A DNA stretch of 64,000 nt from G963422445 sp963422445 (GCA_963422445.2 OY729512.2:4216001-4280000); one strand, 5' to 3'. Counted from the stretch's first letter, positions 27,602 through 37,565 are shown. Notes: generated by a model not told the origin, from the letters alone. Translations and numbers: made by a program.

Positions 27602-27880
27602 TCAGGAGGTCGACCAGAGCCGTCTGGCGGCGCGGTCTGTGGGGAAATCGGTCTTGCCCTTGCGCTCCATTCCCTCCCAGTTCCAAAGCGCGAGCACAAG
27701 TGCCACCATCCATCCGAATCCTGTCCATCCGGCAAGAAAATTGAGCGCAAAGACAACGGCGAATTGCCTGTTTCCCGTGATCACCGCGACAATGGTCGGA
27801 ACGACATAGATGGCCGCCATCAGAGCCAGAATGATCCAGCCTTCCTTTGCCTTGCTTGCGCGGCCGGCGACCGGACTCAT
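27602..27880 (-). CDS. Superinfection-immunity-like small membrane protein
   Basis: 92 residues with two membrane helices (WIILALMAAIYVVPTIVAVI and the ALNFLAGWTGFGWMVALVLALW stretch, cited in part). The NxxxGWTxxGWxxAL pattern is characteristic of the T4 Imm superinfection-immunity family. In T4 this protein blocks DNA entry of related phages; the role of chromosomal homologues is unclear. It lies 240 bases upstream of dctQ on the same strand, and may be its own unit. Confidence 0.65.
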   Translation of the reverse strand: MSPVAGRASKAKEGWIILALMAAIYVVPTIVAVITGNRQFAVVFALNFLAGWTGFGWMVALVLALWNWEGMERKGKTDFPTDRAARRLWSTS

Positions 27881-28632
27881 CGTCTTTCCCTTTCGTCTTG
27901 GGAGTTCTGAAAATGGCAGTCTGACATCACGATAATCCGTGTGACACGTCAAGGCGGGGACGCGGGAGGCAGGATGTCGGGAGTAGATTGACGCCGATTG
28001 AACGGAAATGCCAGCAAGACGCCTTGGGTCCAACACAAACCGGCGCCGTATCCCGGAAACGCCGTTCTGATGCCTACTGTCCTTGAGATTATATCGCGGG
28101 ATCGTGGCCATCGCGAATACTGTTGCTGGCACTCCAGGTCCGGTCCAGAGTGACGCACCATCGCTCCCGGCGACCGCGTTACGAAGATCATGATGTGCCC
28201 GACCGTGAAATGATCACCCTTCCACGCAAGCCGTGTCTCCAGCCAACACAGGTGTTGTCCCGGGGTTGATGCCGGGGACATGATCTTCGGACAGCCTTCG
28301 GGTCTTGTTCATGGCAGCACCTGCCCCTACAACTCGGGCCGATGTCGATCATGTCTTTTCGTCATCGCCGAAAGATGGTGGCGTCTGGACGACCTCGGCA
28401 ACCGGGCCGGCCGCCAGCATCCGTCGCGGAATGCTCCTCTGAACCGACTGTGCGATTCAAACTCGAGCCGAACGACAGCAAGGTGTGGACCGCCCCCATT
28501 GCAGGTTCGATTTTGCTCCTATCCGCCGAACATGACCAACGTTCAGGATATCATGCAGGATCTTGCAAGATCCTTGACGCGGGATGTCATGCCAAAACCG
28601 ATAAATCCTGACCTGTTTCGCAAACTGTTCTA
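27881..28632. other. No recognised gene
   Basis: About 750 bases. A plus-strand frame ending at 28633 contains MTNVQDIMQDLARSLTRDVM and stops exactly at the IS border; it could be the start of a gene lost to the IS insertion, but I do not recognise it. Otherwise nothing is visible. Confidence 0.35.
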
Positions 28633-29480
28633 GATAGTGTCGTCACGAAATACCGGCCCAGAGTGCCAGACATCGGATCTGCACCGCGGCAAGAAACGAT
28701 GCGGCATTCCTGGCGTATCGTGTGGCAATCCCACGCCGACGCTTGAGCCACGGAAAGGCGTTCTCCACCAAATGCCGGTGCCGGTTAGAGATGGACATCA
28801 TACGCTCCAGGGTGCTGGCGGTTGCGCTTCGGCGGAACCACCGCAATGACTCCATGCTCCTCACAATAAGACAGGATGGCATTCGTGTCATAGGCCTTGT
28901 CTGCCAACAAATACTCGGCATCGATCCCTTCAATCAAATCGACCGCTTGACGACAATCTGCTGCGGTCCCCTCGGTCACCAACGTCCGGACCGGCATCCC
29001 ATGCGCATCCACAGCCAAGTGCAGCGTCGTGTTCAGCCCCCTTTTGTGCGACCCATCGCCTGATTGCCGCCGACCGCACCGCTCGCATGGGGATGGACCT
29101 TGAGATGACTGGCGTCAATCATCAGCCACTCATCGTCCGGCTCATCCACCAGAGGCTCCAGCAACGCCCCCCAGACCCCCGTGTCCCAACAGCGACAGAA
29201 CCGACGATGGGTATTTTTCCAGTCTCCATAGTCTGGCGGCAAATCACGCCAGGGAGCGCCGGTGCGCAGAATCCGGAGGACCGCGTCAAGGAACCGTCGA
29301 TTATCCTGTGCCACTCCACCCCGGCTTCCCGCTCGGCCAGACAGATGAGGCTCCAACAAACGCCAAACCCTGTCCGAGATGTCGTGACGTCGATGAGCCA
29401 ATCCCATCAGTCGCCTCCATGAGCAATCCAGTCATATCGACAGACAGGATAGATGATACATCACTCGTGACGACACTATC
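28633..29480 (-). mobile_element. IS5-family element, copy 1 of a tandem pair
   Basis: Terminal repeats gatagtgtcgtcacga (left) and its complement tgacgacactatc (right). TA stands at each border (28631-28632 and 29481-29482). The second copy begins immediately after this TA, so the two share one target dinucleotide. Confidence 0.85.
28643..29407 (-). pseudogene. IS5-family transposase, copy 1; second frame broken
   Basis: The first frame (ATG 29407 to 29033) is intact: LLEPHLSGRAGSRGG, GAPWRDLPPDYGDWKNTHRRF and MIDASHLKVHPHASGA with the first catalytic Asp. The second (LVTEGTAADCRQAVDLIEG, LADKAYDTNAILSY with the second Asp) is interrupted near 28785 by one extra T compared with copy 2. After it, HRHLVENAFPWLKRRRGIATRY follows in another frame. 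Joining the two halves needs the usual frameshift in the NQAMGRTKGG region. Confidence 0.85.
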
Positions 29481-29482
29481 TA

Positions 29483-30329
29483 GATAGTGTCGTCACGAAA
29501 TACCAGCCCAGAGCGCCAGACACCGAATCTGCACCGCGGCGAGGAACGATGCGGCATTCTTGGCGTATCGCGTGGCAATCCCACGCCAGCGCTTGAGCCA
29601 CAGAAACGCGTTCTCCACCAAATGCCGGTGCCGGTAGAGATGGACATCATACGCTCTGGGGTGCTTGCGGTTGTGCTTCGGCGGAACCACTGGAATAACT
29701 TCATGCTCCTCACAATAAGACAGGATGGCATTCGTGTCATAGGCCTTGTCCGCCAACAAGGACTCGGCATCTATCCCTTCAATCAGCTCGACCGCTTGAC
29801 TGCAATCTGCTGCCGTCCCCTCGGTCACCAACACCCGCATCGGCATCCCATGCGCGTCCACAGCCAGGTGCAGCGTCGTGTTCAGCCCCCTTTTGTGCGA
29901 TCCATCGCCTGATTGCCGCCGACCGCACCGCTCGCATGGGGATGGACCTTGAGATGACTGGCGTCAATCATCAGCCACTCATCGTCCGGCTCATCCATCA
30001 GAGGCTCCAGCAACGCCCCCCAGAGCCCCTTGTCCCGCCAGCGACAGAACCGACGATGGGTATTTTTCCAGTCCCCATAGTCTGGCGGCACATCACGCCA
30101 GGGAGCGCCGGTACGCAGAATCCAGCAAGATCGCATTAATGAACCGTCGATTATCCTGCGCCGCCCCACCCCAACGTCCCGCTCGGCCAGGCAGATGAGG
30201 CTCCAACAACAGCCAGACCCTGTCCGAAATGTCGTGACGCCGATGAGCCAATCCCATGAGCCGCCTCCAAGAACCATCGAGTGAATTCGACAGATAGTAC
30301 AGATAAACATCACTCATGACGACACTATC
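29483..30329 (-). mobile_element. IS5-family element, copy 2 of a tandem pair
   Basis: Same ends as copy 1, head-to-tail with it, TA at both borders (29481-29482, 30330-30331). About 90% identical to copy 1 by eye. Its right border cuts the gene that continues at 30332. Confidence 0.85.
29493..30257 (-). pseudogene. IS5-family transposase, copy 2; first frame broken
   Basis: Here the second frame is intact: LVTEGTAADCSQAVELIEG, LADKAYDTNAILSYCEEH and YRHRHLVENAFLWLKRW. The first frame starts at ATG 30257 but loses register near 30128, where the sequence for INAIL-RILRTGAPW has one extra base relative to copy 1. The defects of the two copies are complementary: each holds an intact version of the half that is broken in the other. 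Confidence 0.85.
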
Positions 30330-30331
30330 TA

Positions 30332-30919
30332 GGAGTCGTTGCGAAGAAAAACGGAAAGAAGCCGTTCGTCGCGCATAAGGCCAATGAACTCCGTGGGCTC
30401 GTGGATAAGATTGACGAGAAACATCCACTGAAAGACATTCTGGGCGCACTGATCGACGAAGGTGACGCGGCCGCCAGTGCGCTGAAGGAAAGGCTCTCCG
30501 GCTGGTTCGACGAAGGCATGGCCCGAGTCTCCGGGTGGTACAAGCGGATGGTAAAGATTTGGATATTCGGGATCGCAGCTGTTGTCACGGTGTCGACCAA
30601 TGCCAGCACCATCCACATCGCCGAAGAGCTCTGGCGTAACGACGCGTTACGCACACAGATTGCAGTTCAGGCGCAGGCGGCAGCGCAAAGTGGCGAAGTT
30701 GCGAAGCTGGAGGCAGGAAACATGGAAAGACTGGAGGCGTTCCCGATTGGGTGGAAGGAAGTCCCCACTGATCTACTGGAGATCCTGAAGACGTTGCTAG
30801 GCTGGCTAATCACCGCGGCGGCGGTGAGCCTCGGAGCGCCGTTCTGGTTCGATCTGCTTGGCAAGGTCGCCAACCTCCGTGGAGCTGGAGGAAAGGCACA
30901 AACGCGGCAGACGTCATAG
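30332..30919 (+). pseudogene. Membrane protein of unknown function, 5' end cut by IS
   Basis: The frame enters from the IS border and reads VVAKKNGKKPFVAHKANELR, then an amphipathic stretch and two hydrophobic segments (IWIFGIAAVVTVSTNAS near the middle and LLGWLITAAAVSLGAPFWF near the end). It closes with DLLGKVANLRGAGGKAQTR. No start codon in the native position remains. I do not recognise the family. The C-terminal pair of helices and short basic tail suggest an inner-membrane protein. A nuclease-like gene follows 78 bases on. Confidence 0.5.
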
Positions 30920-30996
30920 ACCGAGGCATGCCCGCGTGCATCCGATGTCTCGGTGAGATCACCGACGCACACACGGGACGAATGAAAGGGAAACAC

Positions 30997-31413
30997 ATGG
31001 CCAAGTTCACAAAGGACCAGTGGGAGCTTATCGAAAAAGCGCTGCAAGGCGACCCTGAACGCTACGGCATGCCGGAAGGCGGTCGCGAAGAGTCACTGGT
31101 GCTGGGATCGTTCAATATCCGGAAGCTCAGCCGGGCGAAGGGCCGCGAACGTGAACTGGATTTCATGGCCCGGTTCTGCGCAGCCTGCGATCTTGTCGCA
31201 ATCCAGGAGGTGCAGGACGATGTGGACGGCTTGCGATACCTCAAGGAACGTACGGAATCCCGAGTCGCAGGTCGTGGAGAGTATGCACTGGCGATTTCCG
31301 ATATCACCGGCGAAGTACCGGGTGAATCCGGCATGGCCGAGCGGCTCGCCTTATCTCTACCGCCACCGGCGACTCCGACGACTCAAGCTTGCTTCCGATC
31401 TGACGTACTCGGT
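30997..31413 (+). pseudogene. Endonuclease/exonuclease/phosphatase (EEP) family, truncated
   Basis: The N-terminal 115 residues are open: LVLGSFNIRKLSRAKGRERE, with the Asn of the EEP fold, and CDLVAIQEVQDDVDGLRYL, with the metal-binding Glu. One extra T near 31344 breaks the frame at MAERLAYLYRHRRLRRLKLA. The fold is then cut at about 31413 after DLTY, where an IS66-type sequence begins. The catalytic His and Asp of the C-terminal half are gone. It could once have been a DNase or phosphatase paired with the membrane protein upstream. Confidence 0.65.
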
Positions 31414-31576
31414 GCTGGGCACGCTCTCAATGAACGGCATCGACGTCCTGTGCTGGCTGGACACATGGCTGAAGGAGTGCGCCGAGAGCGGCCGGCAGCC
31501 GCCGGACGACCTGTCGCCCTGGCTGCCGTGGTCGATGAGCGAGGAGCGCCGGCGCGAACTCACGGCGCCGGGATGA
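31414..31576 (+). pseudogene. IS66-type transposase, C-terminal fragment
   Basis: Reads VLGTLSMNGIDVLCWLDTWL and later LSPWLPWSMSEERRREL, then stops. The pattern GT...NGID...WL....L...LPW is that of the IS66 C-terminal domain. Everything upstream of this end is missing. Its stop overlaps the start of a DUF4338 gene. Confidence 0.6.
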
Positions 31577-32457
31577 GCGGCGCGATCGAGTGCCGCTACT
31601 AAGGTCGCGACTTCACCGCCGACGAGATGGCGCTGCTCCGCGCCCTGATCGCGACCGAGCCGCAACCCAACCACGCCGCGTTGTCGAGAGAGAGTTCTGC
31701 CACCGCATCGGATGGTTCAAGCCCGACGGCGGCCTCAAGGACATGATGGCCCGCGTCACCATGCTCGCCATGCACCGCGACGGCGTGATCGCGCTGCCGC
31801 CGCCGAGAGGGCGACGTAACCCGCCCCGCCCGATCGTCTTCGGGCCCGACACCGAACCGCCGTTGTTCCCGGCCCCGACCACCCTCGACGAGGTCCGCCC
31901 GCTGGAGATGCGCCCCGTCGTGCGCGAGACCCGCGACGGCAGGCTGTGGAACGAGTTCGTCGCCCGCTACCACTCTCTCGGCTACAAGACCCTGGTCGGC
32001 GCCCGGATGCGCTGCGCCGTCCACGGACCGCAACGGCTGGTCCGTCGCCATGCTCGGCTGCTCCACCACCGCCTGGAAGCTCGCACCGCGTGACGACTTC
32101 ATCGGATGGACACCCGAGAAGCGTGAGAGGAACCTCTCGCTCGTGGTCGACAATCCGAGGTTCCTGATCCTGCTCTGGATCGAGATCCCCAACCTCGGCT
32201 CACACATCCTCGCCATCGTCCGCTGCCGCCTGCCCGGGGACTGGACCGAGCGCTACAACATCACCCCGGTGCTCATCGAGACCTTTGTCGAGACCCCGCG
32301 CTACACCGGAGCCGTCTACCGGGCACCAGGCTGGATACGGGTCGGGACCACGCAGGGGCGCGGACGCTACGACCGCGGCAAGCTCCGAAACAAACCCTGC
32401 AAGGACGTCTGGCTCCGGCCCCTCAGAAGGAATTGGCAGCGCACCCTCAACCGCTAG
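31573..32457 (+). pseudogene. DUF4338 (DruA-like) protein, three lesions
   Basis: ATG 31573 overlaps the IS66 stop in ATGA. The protein would start MSGAIECRYYGRDFTADEMA, but the second Tyr codon reads TAA. After two further single-step frameshifts (near 31690 and 32022) it continues as REFCHRIGWFKPDGGLKDMM, FVARYHSLGYKTLVGARMRC, WKLAPRDDFIGWTPEKRERN and RFLILLWIEIPNLGSHILA. It then has YRAPGWIRVGTTQGRGRYDR and KDVWLRPL. This is the DUF4338 fold found in DruA of the Druantia defence system and in transposon-linked genes. The coupling to IS66 suggests it was an accessory gene of that element. Confidence 0.75.
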
Positions 32458-32572
32458 AATCCCAACCAACGCCATCCAGGGCACGCCAAAGCCGGGCATC
32501 AAGCAGATAGCGTCTCCACGGCCCGAACGAACGATTACGGAACCCGAACGGTTACGCCGGAACGCTTACCAG

Positions 32573-32738
32573 CATGGCTGGCAGGAGGTGACGGCGAGAC
32601 AGCCAACTCCGGTTACGGAGTGCTTCCGCAAATCTTGGAAGTGAATTCTGGCAGCCTGCACTGAATGAAATAAATTTCGTGTTATCAGTGGGTTATTGTC
32701 ATTTGAAACGCTGATTGGCGCTGGATATTTCTGGTAGC
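32573..32738 (-). repeat. 166-bp sequence shared with 46860-47025 (inverted)
   Basis: Reading the minus strand, this segment starts ctaccagaaatatcc and ends cctgccagccatg; the same order is found at 46860-47025 on the plus strand, with about 85% identity by eye. Both follow an integrase gene cut at the same codon. It contains a small ACTCCG-GTTA-CGGAGT hairpin. No protein was recognised in it. Confidence 0.8.
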
Positions 32739-33652
32739 CCGCAGAAGAATGTCGCGGTTCATGCAGTCGCACGTCGTCGAGCTCCGCCCGCTCCCGCAGG
32801 CGGTGCCAGATCAGGATGATGTGCTTCAGCCGCTCGCCCTTCCCGTGGCCCACGATCACCCACGGATTGCCGCCGACGCGTGGGATCCCCGCCAGCACCG
32901 TCTCGATCTCCGGCGTCAACGGCACCATGCGCGGCCCCGTCTTGCCGTCGCGCAATCTCAGCTCGTCCGCCACCCGGTCCACGTCGTCCCACCTCAGCGT
33001 CAGGATCTCGTCGCGCCGGCACCCGGACAGCAGCAGGAGACGGATCGCCGCGATCGCTGGCGGCCACTCCTTCCCCTTCGCCTCCGCCTCGCGAAGCACC
33101 CGCCCCAGCCGGCGGTATTCCTCCCCCGTCAGATACCGCTCGCGCGGAACTTCCCGGTAGCGGCGCACCGAGCGACACGGGTTGCGCCCCCGCGGCCTGA
33201 ACCCCCAGGTCTCCGCAAGCTCGAACATGTGCGACAGCACCCGGAGCGACGAGTTAGCCGATTGCGGCGTGCCGCGAAGACCGTGATGGAGGGTCGCCAC
33301 GTGCTCGCGCTCCACCGCCTCGACCCGCATCGCCCCCAGCGCCGGCAGGATGTGGTTGTCCAGCATCGAGCGGTACGTCTCCGCGGTCCTCGGCTTGCAA
33401 TGCATCGCCACATGGCCGCTCATGTAGCGCTCCGACAGCCCGCGCACCGTCAGCGCCGTGGCGCCCCACCGTCGCGCGCTTCGGCCCGCCCGGACCCCTG
33501 GCCTGCACCACGCACACCTTCTTCCCCAAGGGGTGGACGCGCACCCCGAAGCCGGGCAGGTCGCGGTCCCAGAACACCTCGTCCTTGTCCCCGACTTCGA
33601 GCGCGTCCACGGTACGCTTGGTGATCCTGATCTCGCCGCCCCTCTTCGGCAT
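32739..33652 (-). pseudogene. P4-type tyrosine recombinase, frameshifted and truncated
   Basis: Begins at ATG 33652 with the arm-binding domain (ITKRTVDALEVGDKDEVFWD, GFGVRVHPLGKKV). The frame shifts near 33465, then the core continues: HVAMHCKPRTAETYRSMLDN, LLLSGCRRDEILTLRWDDVD with the first catalytic Arg, and VRLHEPRHSS, where HDLRHS is expected. Directly after this motif the gene is replaced by the shared 166-bp sequence, so the second His and the nucleophilic Tyr are lost. Confidence 0.85.
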
Positions 33653-34418
33653 GGCCGCCTCCGATCAGTGTTGGGCCGTGTGCCACGACCGTAATCAAAC
33701 CGCACACGACCGACCTCAAAACGGCGAGTATTCAAGCGCGGAATCGGCGGCAATGCAAGTGGGGAAGAAACTAGAGGGAGAGGAGAATATAGTTAATATT
33801 CAATTCTCTATCGTAGTTCCGCGTGCCTGGTCGTGCAGGTGGCGGGCCAGGAATTCTTGAGACTGTCTTTGGCGCCGATAATGGCTTGCGCCAGATCGTC
33901 GTCGTCGGGATTTCCGTCCAACGCGGCGATCTCGCGAACGCCGGCAGGATAACGGGCAAGGATCCGATAGCGTGGCCAGCCCTCCATGTGAATACCGAGC
34001 AGATTGCCGACCACGAGGCGACCATCACGCTCCGGCAAGGTCATCCGAATCTTCTTCGTGGATGGCAATTCCGCAACTCCTGATTCAATCCGGTATCGAG
34101 CGGATGTCCATGACCGGATTTTCCGTGCCCGCTCCGGTTCCCTTGTCAGGTCGTGGATCCGACAAAAATTCGCGCCCCGAAACGGCAAGCGCCGGCAGAC
34201 CCGACAACACGAGGCCGCGAGACAGGCCCGGCGGCATCGTCCTGCCGCTCGCACGACGCAATGCGCGACGCGCACGATATCCGCCCGGACAGGAACACGC
34301 ATCCGGCCCTCGTCTCCCGCCGGCCGGGCGACCCCGATCGAACAAGACCGGGGTCGCCATCAAACCGCCGGGCAGTGCTACGACATCAGCCGGTTTCCGG
34401 TCAACAGCCGGCCGTTCC
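33653..34418. other. Mostly without recognised genes
   Basis: Between the integrase remnant and the polyamine-type operon. The left part (33760-33820) is AT-rich compared with the surroundings, as often seen beside integrases. One small minus-strand candidate gene is listed separately. Confidence 0.35.
33808..34044 (-). CDS. Small protein of unknown function (doubtful)
   Basis: 78 residues beginning MTLPERDGRLVVGNLLGIHM, with an acidic middle (DGNPDDDDLAQAIIGAKDSL). No signal or membrane segment and no family that I recognise. Composition looks protein-like, but ribosome-site support is weak. It could be chance. Confidence 0.3.
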   Translation of the reverse strand: MTLPERDGRLVVGNLLGIHMEGWPRYRILARYPAGVREIAALDGNPDDDDLAQAIIGAKDSLKNSWPATCTTRHAELR

Positions 34419-35471
34419 TCACTGTGCCACCCAAGCGTTCCAGCGCTCGGTGAGTTCTTCCAGACTGTCGACCCAGAACTCATTGGCCTCGGCGGAACCG
34501 CCGAATAATCCGGTCTTCAGATTAGGGCCCGCAGGAATACCCGCGAGAACCTCCGGCGACAACATTCCAGCGGCCTCAACACGGCTCGGACCATAGGGCA
34601 GACGGATTGCGCTTTCCACCTGCCGGCCCGGATCGCTGGCATAGGCAATGAACTGATGTCCGAGATCGACATAATCGGAACCGCTCAGTATCACCCAGCT
34701 GTCAATCGCATAGACCGTATTGTCCCAGATCGGTTTCAGATTGATGCCCTGCTTCTGGGCATTCGCGATCCGCCCGGAATAGGCGATCGAAAGTTCGACA
34801 TCGCCCGCGGCCAGCCATTCGGGTGCCTGCGCGCCGGCCTTCCACCACTGGATCAAAGGCTTGATCTCGTCCAGTTTGGAAAAAGCCCGGTCGGTTCCTG
34901 CATCCGTCGACAGCACATTGTAGACATCGTCCGGCGCGACACCGTCCGCCATCAGCGCGATCTCGAGATTGAGCTTCGGACCCTGCCGCATGCCGCGCTT
35001 GCCGGGCCATCGTCCGGTATCCCAGAAGTCAGCCATGGTCGCAGGTTCGTTCTCCGACAACCGATCCGCATTGTAGGCCATCAGAACAGACCAGACGATG
35101 GTACCAACGCCGCACTCGCTGGTCGCATGCTTGATGAAGCTGTCTTTCGCCGGCAGTTTCGACCAGTCGATCGGCACGAACGCGCCTTCTTCGCACCCCC
35201 TGATCATTTCCGCGGTCTCGACCTGGACCACGTCCCACTGCACGATGCCGGTGTCCTGCATCGCCTGAAACTGTCCCCATCCACCGAGATAAGTGTCTTC
35301 CTTGAAGGCGATCCCCTGCTCCGAGGCAAACGGTTCGAAATACAGCTCACGCTGCCGGTCCTGTGCAGCGCCACCCCACCCGACAACCGTGAAATCCCGG
35401 GCTTCGACAGCCTCACCAGCGACCATCGCCGCCAGGACACCCCCAATCAACAACGCCGGTATTCGTTTCAT
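34419..35471 (-). CDS. ABC solute-binding protein, polyamine type
   Basis: 350 residues with a Sec signal (ALLIGGVLAAMVAGEAVEA). GGGGAGG precedes ATG 35471, favouring it over the longer frame. FTVVGWGGAAQDRQRELYFE opens the fold, as in spermidine/putrescine-type (PotD/PotF) proteins. YNADRL, IAYSGRI and GSAEANEFWVDSLEELTERW follow the family pattern. It is the last gene of a potABCD-like minus-strand operon. Putrescine, spermidine or another cationic compound is likely. Confidence 0.85.
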   Translation of the reverse strand: MKRIPALLIGGVLAAMVAGEAVEARDFTVVGWGGAAQDRQRELYFEPFASEQGIAFKEDTYLGGWGQFQAMQDTGIVQWDVVQVETAEMIRGCEEGAFVPIDWSKLPAKDSFIKHATSECGVGTIVWSVLMAYNADRLSENEPATMADFWDTGRWPGKRGMRQGPKLNLEIALMADGVAPDDVYNVLSTDAGTDRAFSKLDEIKPLIQWWKAGAQAPEWLAAGDVELSIAYSGRIANAQKQGINLKPIWDNTVYAIDSWVILSGSDYVDLGHQFIAYASDPGRQVESAIRLPYGPSRVEAAGMLSPEVLAGIPAGPNLKTGLFGGSAEANEFWVDSLEELTERWNAWVAQ

Positions 35472-35509
35472 TGGACAAACCTCCCCTCTGAGTCGTGTCG
35501 AACACTGTT

Positions 35510-36343
35510 TCATACCGACTGCCGGTGACGCAAGCGTTCGGAGCGCCAACGCAGAACTTCCATGGTGCCGAGAAGCAGTACGGACACACTCACGAGAAAC
35601 ACCGCCAGCGCGACGATGCTCGGGTCGAGCTTGTCGCGCAGCGCGTTGAACATGCGCCGCGGCACTGTGAACTGTTCCGGCCCCGCGAGAAACAGGGCAA
35701 CCACCACTTCGTCAAACGAGGTCACGAAGGCAAAGACGGCTCCAGACAGGATGCCCGGCGCCGTCAACGGCATGGTCACGGTGTAAAACGCGGTCAGCGG
35801 TCCGGCGCCAAGACTGTTCGCGGCCCGCACCATGTTGCGGTCGAAACCGTGCAAGGTCGCCGTCACCGTTATGACGACAAACGGAATGGCCAGGACCGTA
35901 TGGGCCAGGACAAGCCCGGGAAACGACCGCACAAGGCCGAACGGCGCAAACGCCAGATATATCGCCAGGGCGGTGATGACCAGCGGCACCACCATCGGCG
36001 AAATCAGGAGCGCGGTCACCAGACGGTTTCCAGGAAAATCGGCGTAGGCAAGCCCGTAGGCGGCAAGTGTCCCGACCGTTGTTGCGAGAACCGTGGTCGC
36101 AAGCCCGATCGTGACACTGTTCCAAAGCGCCGGCATCCATGGAGTCGGCGCGAACACGGCCTCGTACCACTGCCACGAGAATCCCAGAAGCGGATAGCTT
36201 AGGAAACTGCTTCCGTTGAACGACAACGGCATAATCGCAAGGATCGGCGCAAGCATGAAAACAAAGCCCAGCCCCGCCGCGACCCGGACAACCGCCAGTC
36301 CTAGTCGGTTGATCGGCGAACGATAAGGCCGGACGCGATCCAT
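35510..36343 (-). CDS. ABC transporter permease, PotC type
   Basis: 277 residues with six hydrophobic helices, from ATG 36343 (4 bases after the preceding gene ends). The loop equivalent to the EAA motif reads MVRAANSLGAGPLTAFYTVT, followed by MPLTAPGI, the form seen in PotC. The inner-membrane partner is the PotB-type protein encoded upstream. Confidence 0.87.
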   Translation of the reverse strand: MDRVRPYRSPINRLGLAVVRVAAGLGFVFMLAPILAIMPLSFNGSSFLSYPLLGFSWQWYEAVFAPTPWMPALWNSVTIGLATTVLATTVGTLAAYGLAYADFPGNRLVTALLISPMVVPLVITALAIYLAFAPFGLVRSFPGLVLAHTVLAIPFVVITVTATLHGFDRNMVRAANSLGAGPLTAFYTVTMPLTAPGILSGAVFAFVTSFDEVVVALFLAGPEQFTVPRRMFNALRDKLDPSIVALAVFLVSVSVLLLGTMEVLRWRSERLRHRQSV

Positions 36344-36347
36344 GACG

Positions 36348-37565
36348 CTATCCGAGCCGAAGATTTCTGGCGCCGACATAGCGGCCGAACACCGGATAAA
36401 TGACCGCAATGCAGCACAGCAGCACCAACGCCAGAGCGCTTGCCAGGCCCCAATTGGCAGTACCGAGCGCGAATTCCGCGATCAGTGCGCTGATCATCTG
36501 GTCGGCACTACCGCCAACAAGCGCTGGCGTCACATAAAACCCGATCGACAGAATGAACACCAACAAGCATCCGGCGCCCAGGCCGGGGATCGTTTGCGGG
36601 AAGAAAACTGTCGCAAACGCGATCAACGGTGGCGCCCCCAGCGAGTTCGCCGCCCGCATATGGTCGCGCGGAATGCTGCACATAACGCTATAGAGCGGCA
36701 AAACCAGAAACGGCAACAGGATGTGGATCATTGCGATATAGACGCCGATGCGATTGAAGATCAGTTGTTGCGGCGTGTCCACCAGGCCGAACCAGAGCAA
36801 GCCGTCATTGATAATCCCTTCCTTTTGCAACAGAACCACCCAGGCTGCGGTCCGGACGAGGAGCGAGATCCAGAACGGCAGCAACACCAGAATGAACAAC
36901 AGGCGACTAGCCGTGCGGCCGCTCGTGGCCATCACATAAGCCATCGGATAGCCGATCACGGCGCAAAGCAAGGTCACCACGATGCTGATCCAGAATGTGA
37001 CACGCAACCGGTCCAGATAGACCCGTTTTACGGGAGAGACGCGTTCGATCCCGGTGTCGGCGTCGCGCCGCAGGTCCATCGCCTGAAGCAGAAACCGGTC
37101 GGTCATGCGCCGGCTGGCCGCCTTGAGCGCGCGCCAGGTTTCCAGATCCCCCCAGTCGGAGTTCATTCTCAGCAAGGCGGCCTTGTACGGCGCGGTCATG
37201 CGTCTGGCCTTGCGTCCAGTCTTCATCGCAAGGCTGCGCAGTCCGCTCCGTTCGTAGTTCAGCCTGCGGCTCGCGCGCGGCAAGGTCTTGTCCTTGTAGG
37301 CCTGAGCGAACGATGTGGCGATCAGGGCGTAACCGTTCTCACCGGGCAAGGTGGCACCGTCCCAGTCCGCGAGCCAGTTGCTCAGATCCGGCAGGGCGTC
37401 GGCGAACCGAGGTGCATGAATAGCATGGGTCAATAATGAGCCAATCGGCCAGACAAAGGCAAACAGCATGATGATCAATGCCGGTCCGAGCAGCATCAGC
37501 GCTGTCATCTGCTTTCGGCGATTGGCCGCCCGCAGCCGGACCCTGAGAGTTGCCGCCTGCGTCAT
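36348..37565 (-). CDS. ABC transporter permease, PotB type with long periplasmic insert
   Basis: 405 residues, about 110-130 longer than a usual PotB. The extra length is a charged stretch (roughly residues 60-180) between the first membrane segment (MLLGPALIIMLFAFVWPIGS) and the rest. The docking loop reads HMRAANSLGAPPLIAFATVF. Its ATG overlaps the stop of the ATPase gene (ATGA at 37562-37565). The long first loop is a known variant in alphaproteobacterial polyamine-type systems. Confidence 0.86.
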   Translation of the reverse strand: MTQAATLRVRLRAANRRKQMTALMLLGPALIIMLFAFVWPIGSLLTHAIHAPRFADALPDLSNWLADWDGATLPGENGYALIATSFAQAYKDKTLPRASRRLNYERSGLRSLAMKTGRKARRMTAPYKAALLRMNSDWGDLETWRALKAASRRMTDRFLLQAMDLRRDADTGIERVSPVKRVYLDRLRVTFWISIVVTLLCAVIGYPMAYVMATSGRTASRLLFILVLLPFWISLLVRTAAWVVLLQKEGIINDGLLWFGLVDTPQQLIFNRIGVYIAMIHILLPFLVLPLYSVMCSIPRDHMRAANSLGAPPLIAFATVFFPQTIPGLGAGCLLVFILSIGFYVTPALVGGSADQMISALIAEFALGTANWGLASALALVLLCCIAVIYPVFGRYVGARNLRLG

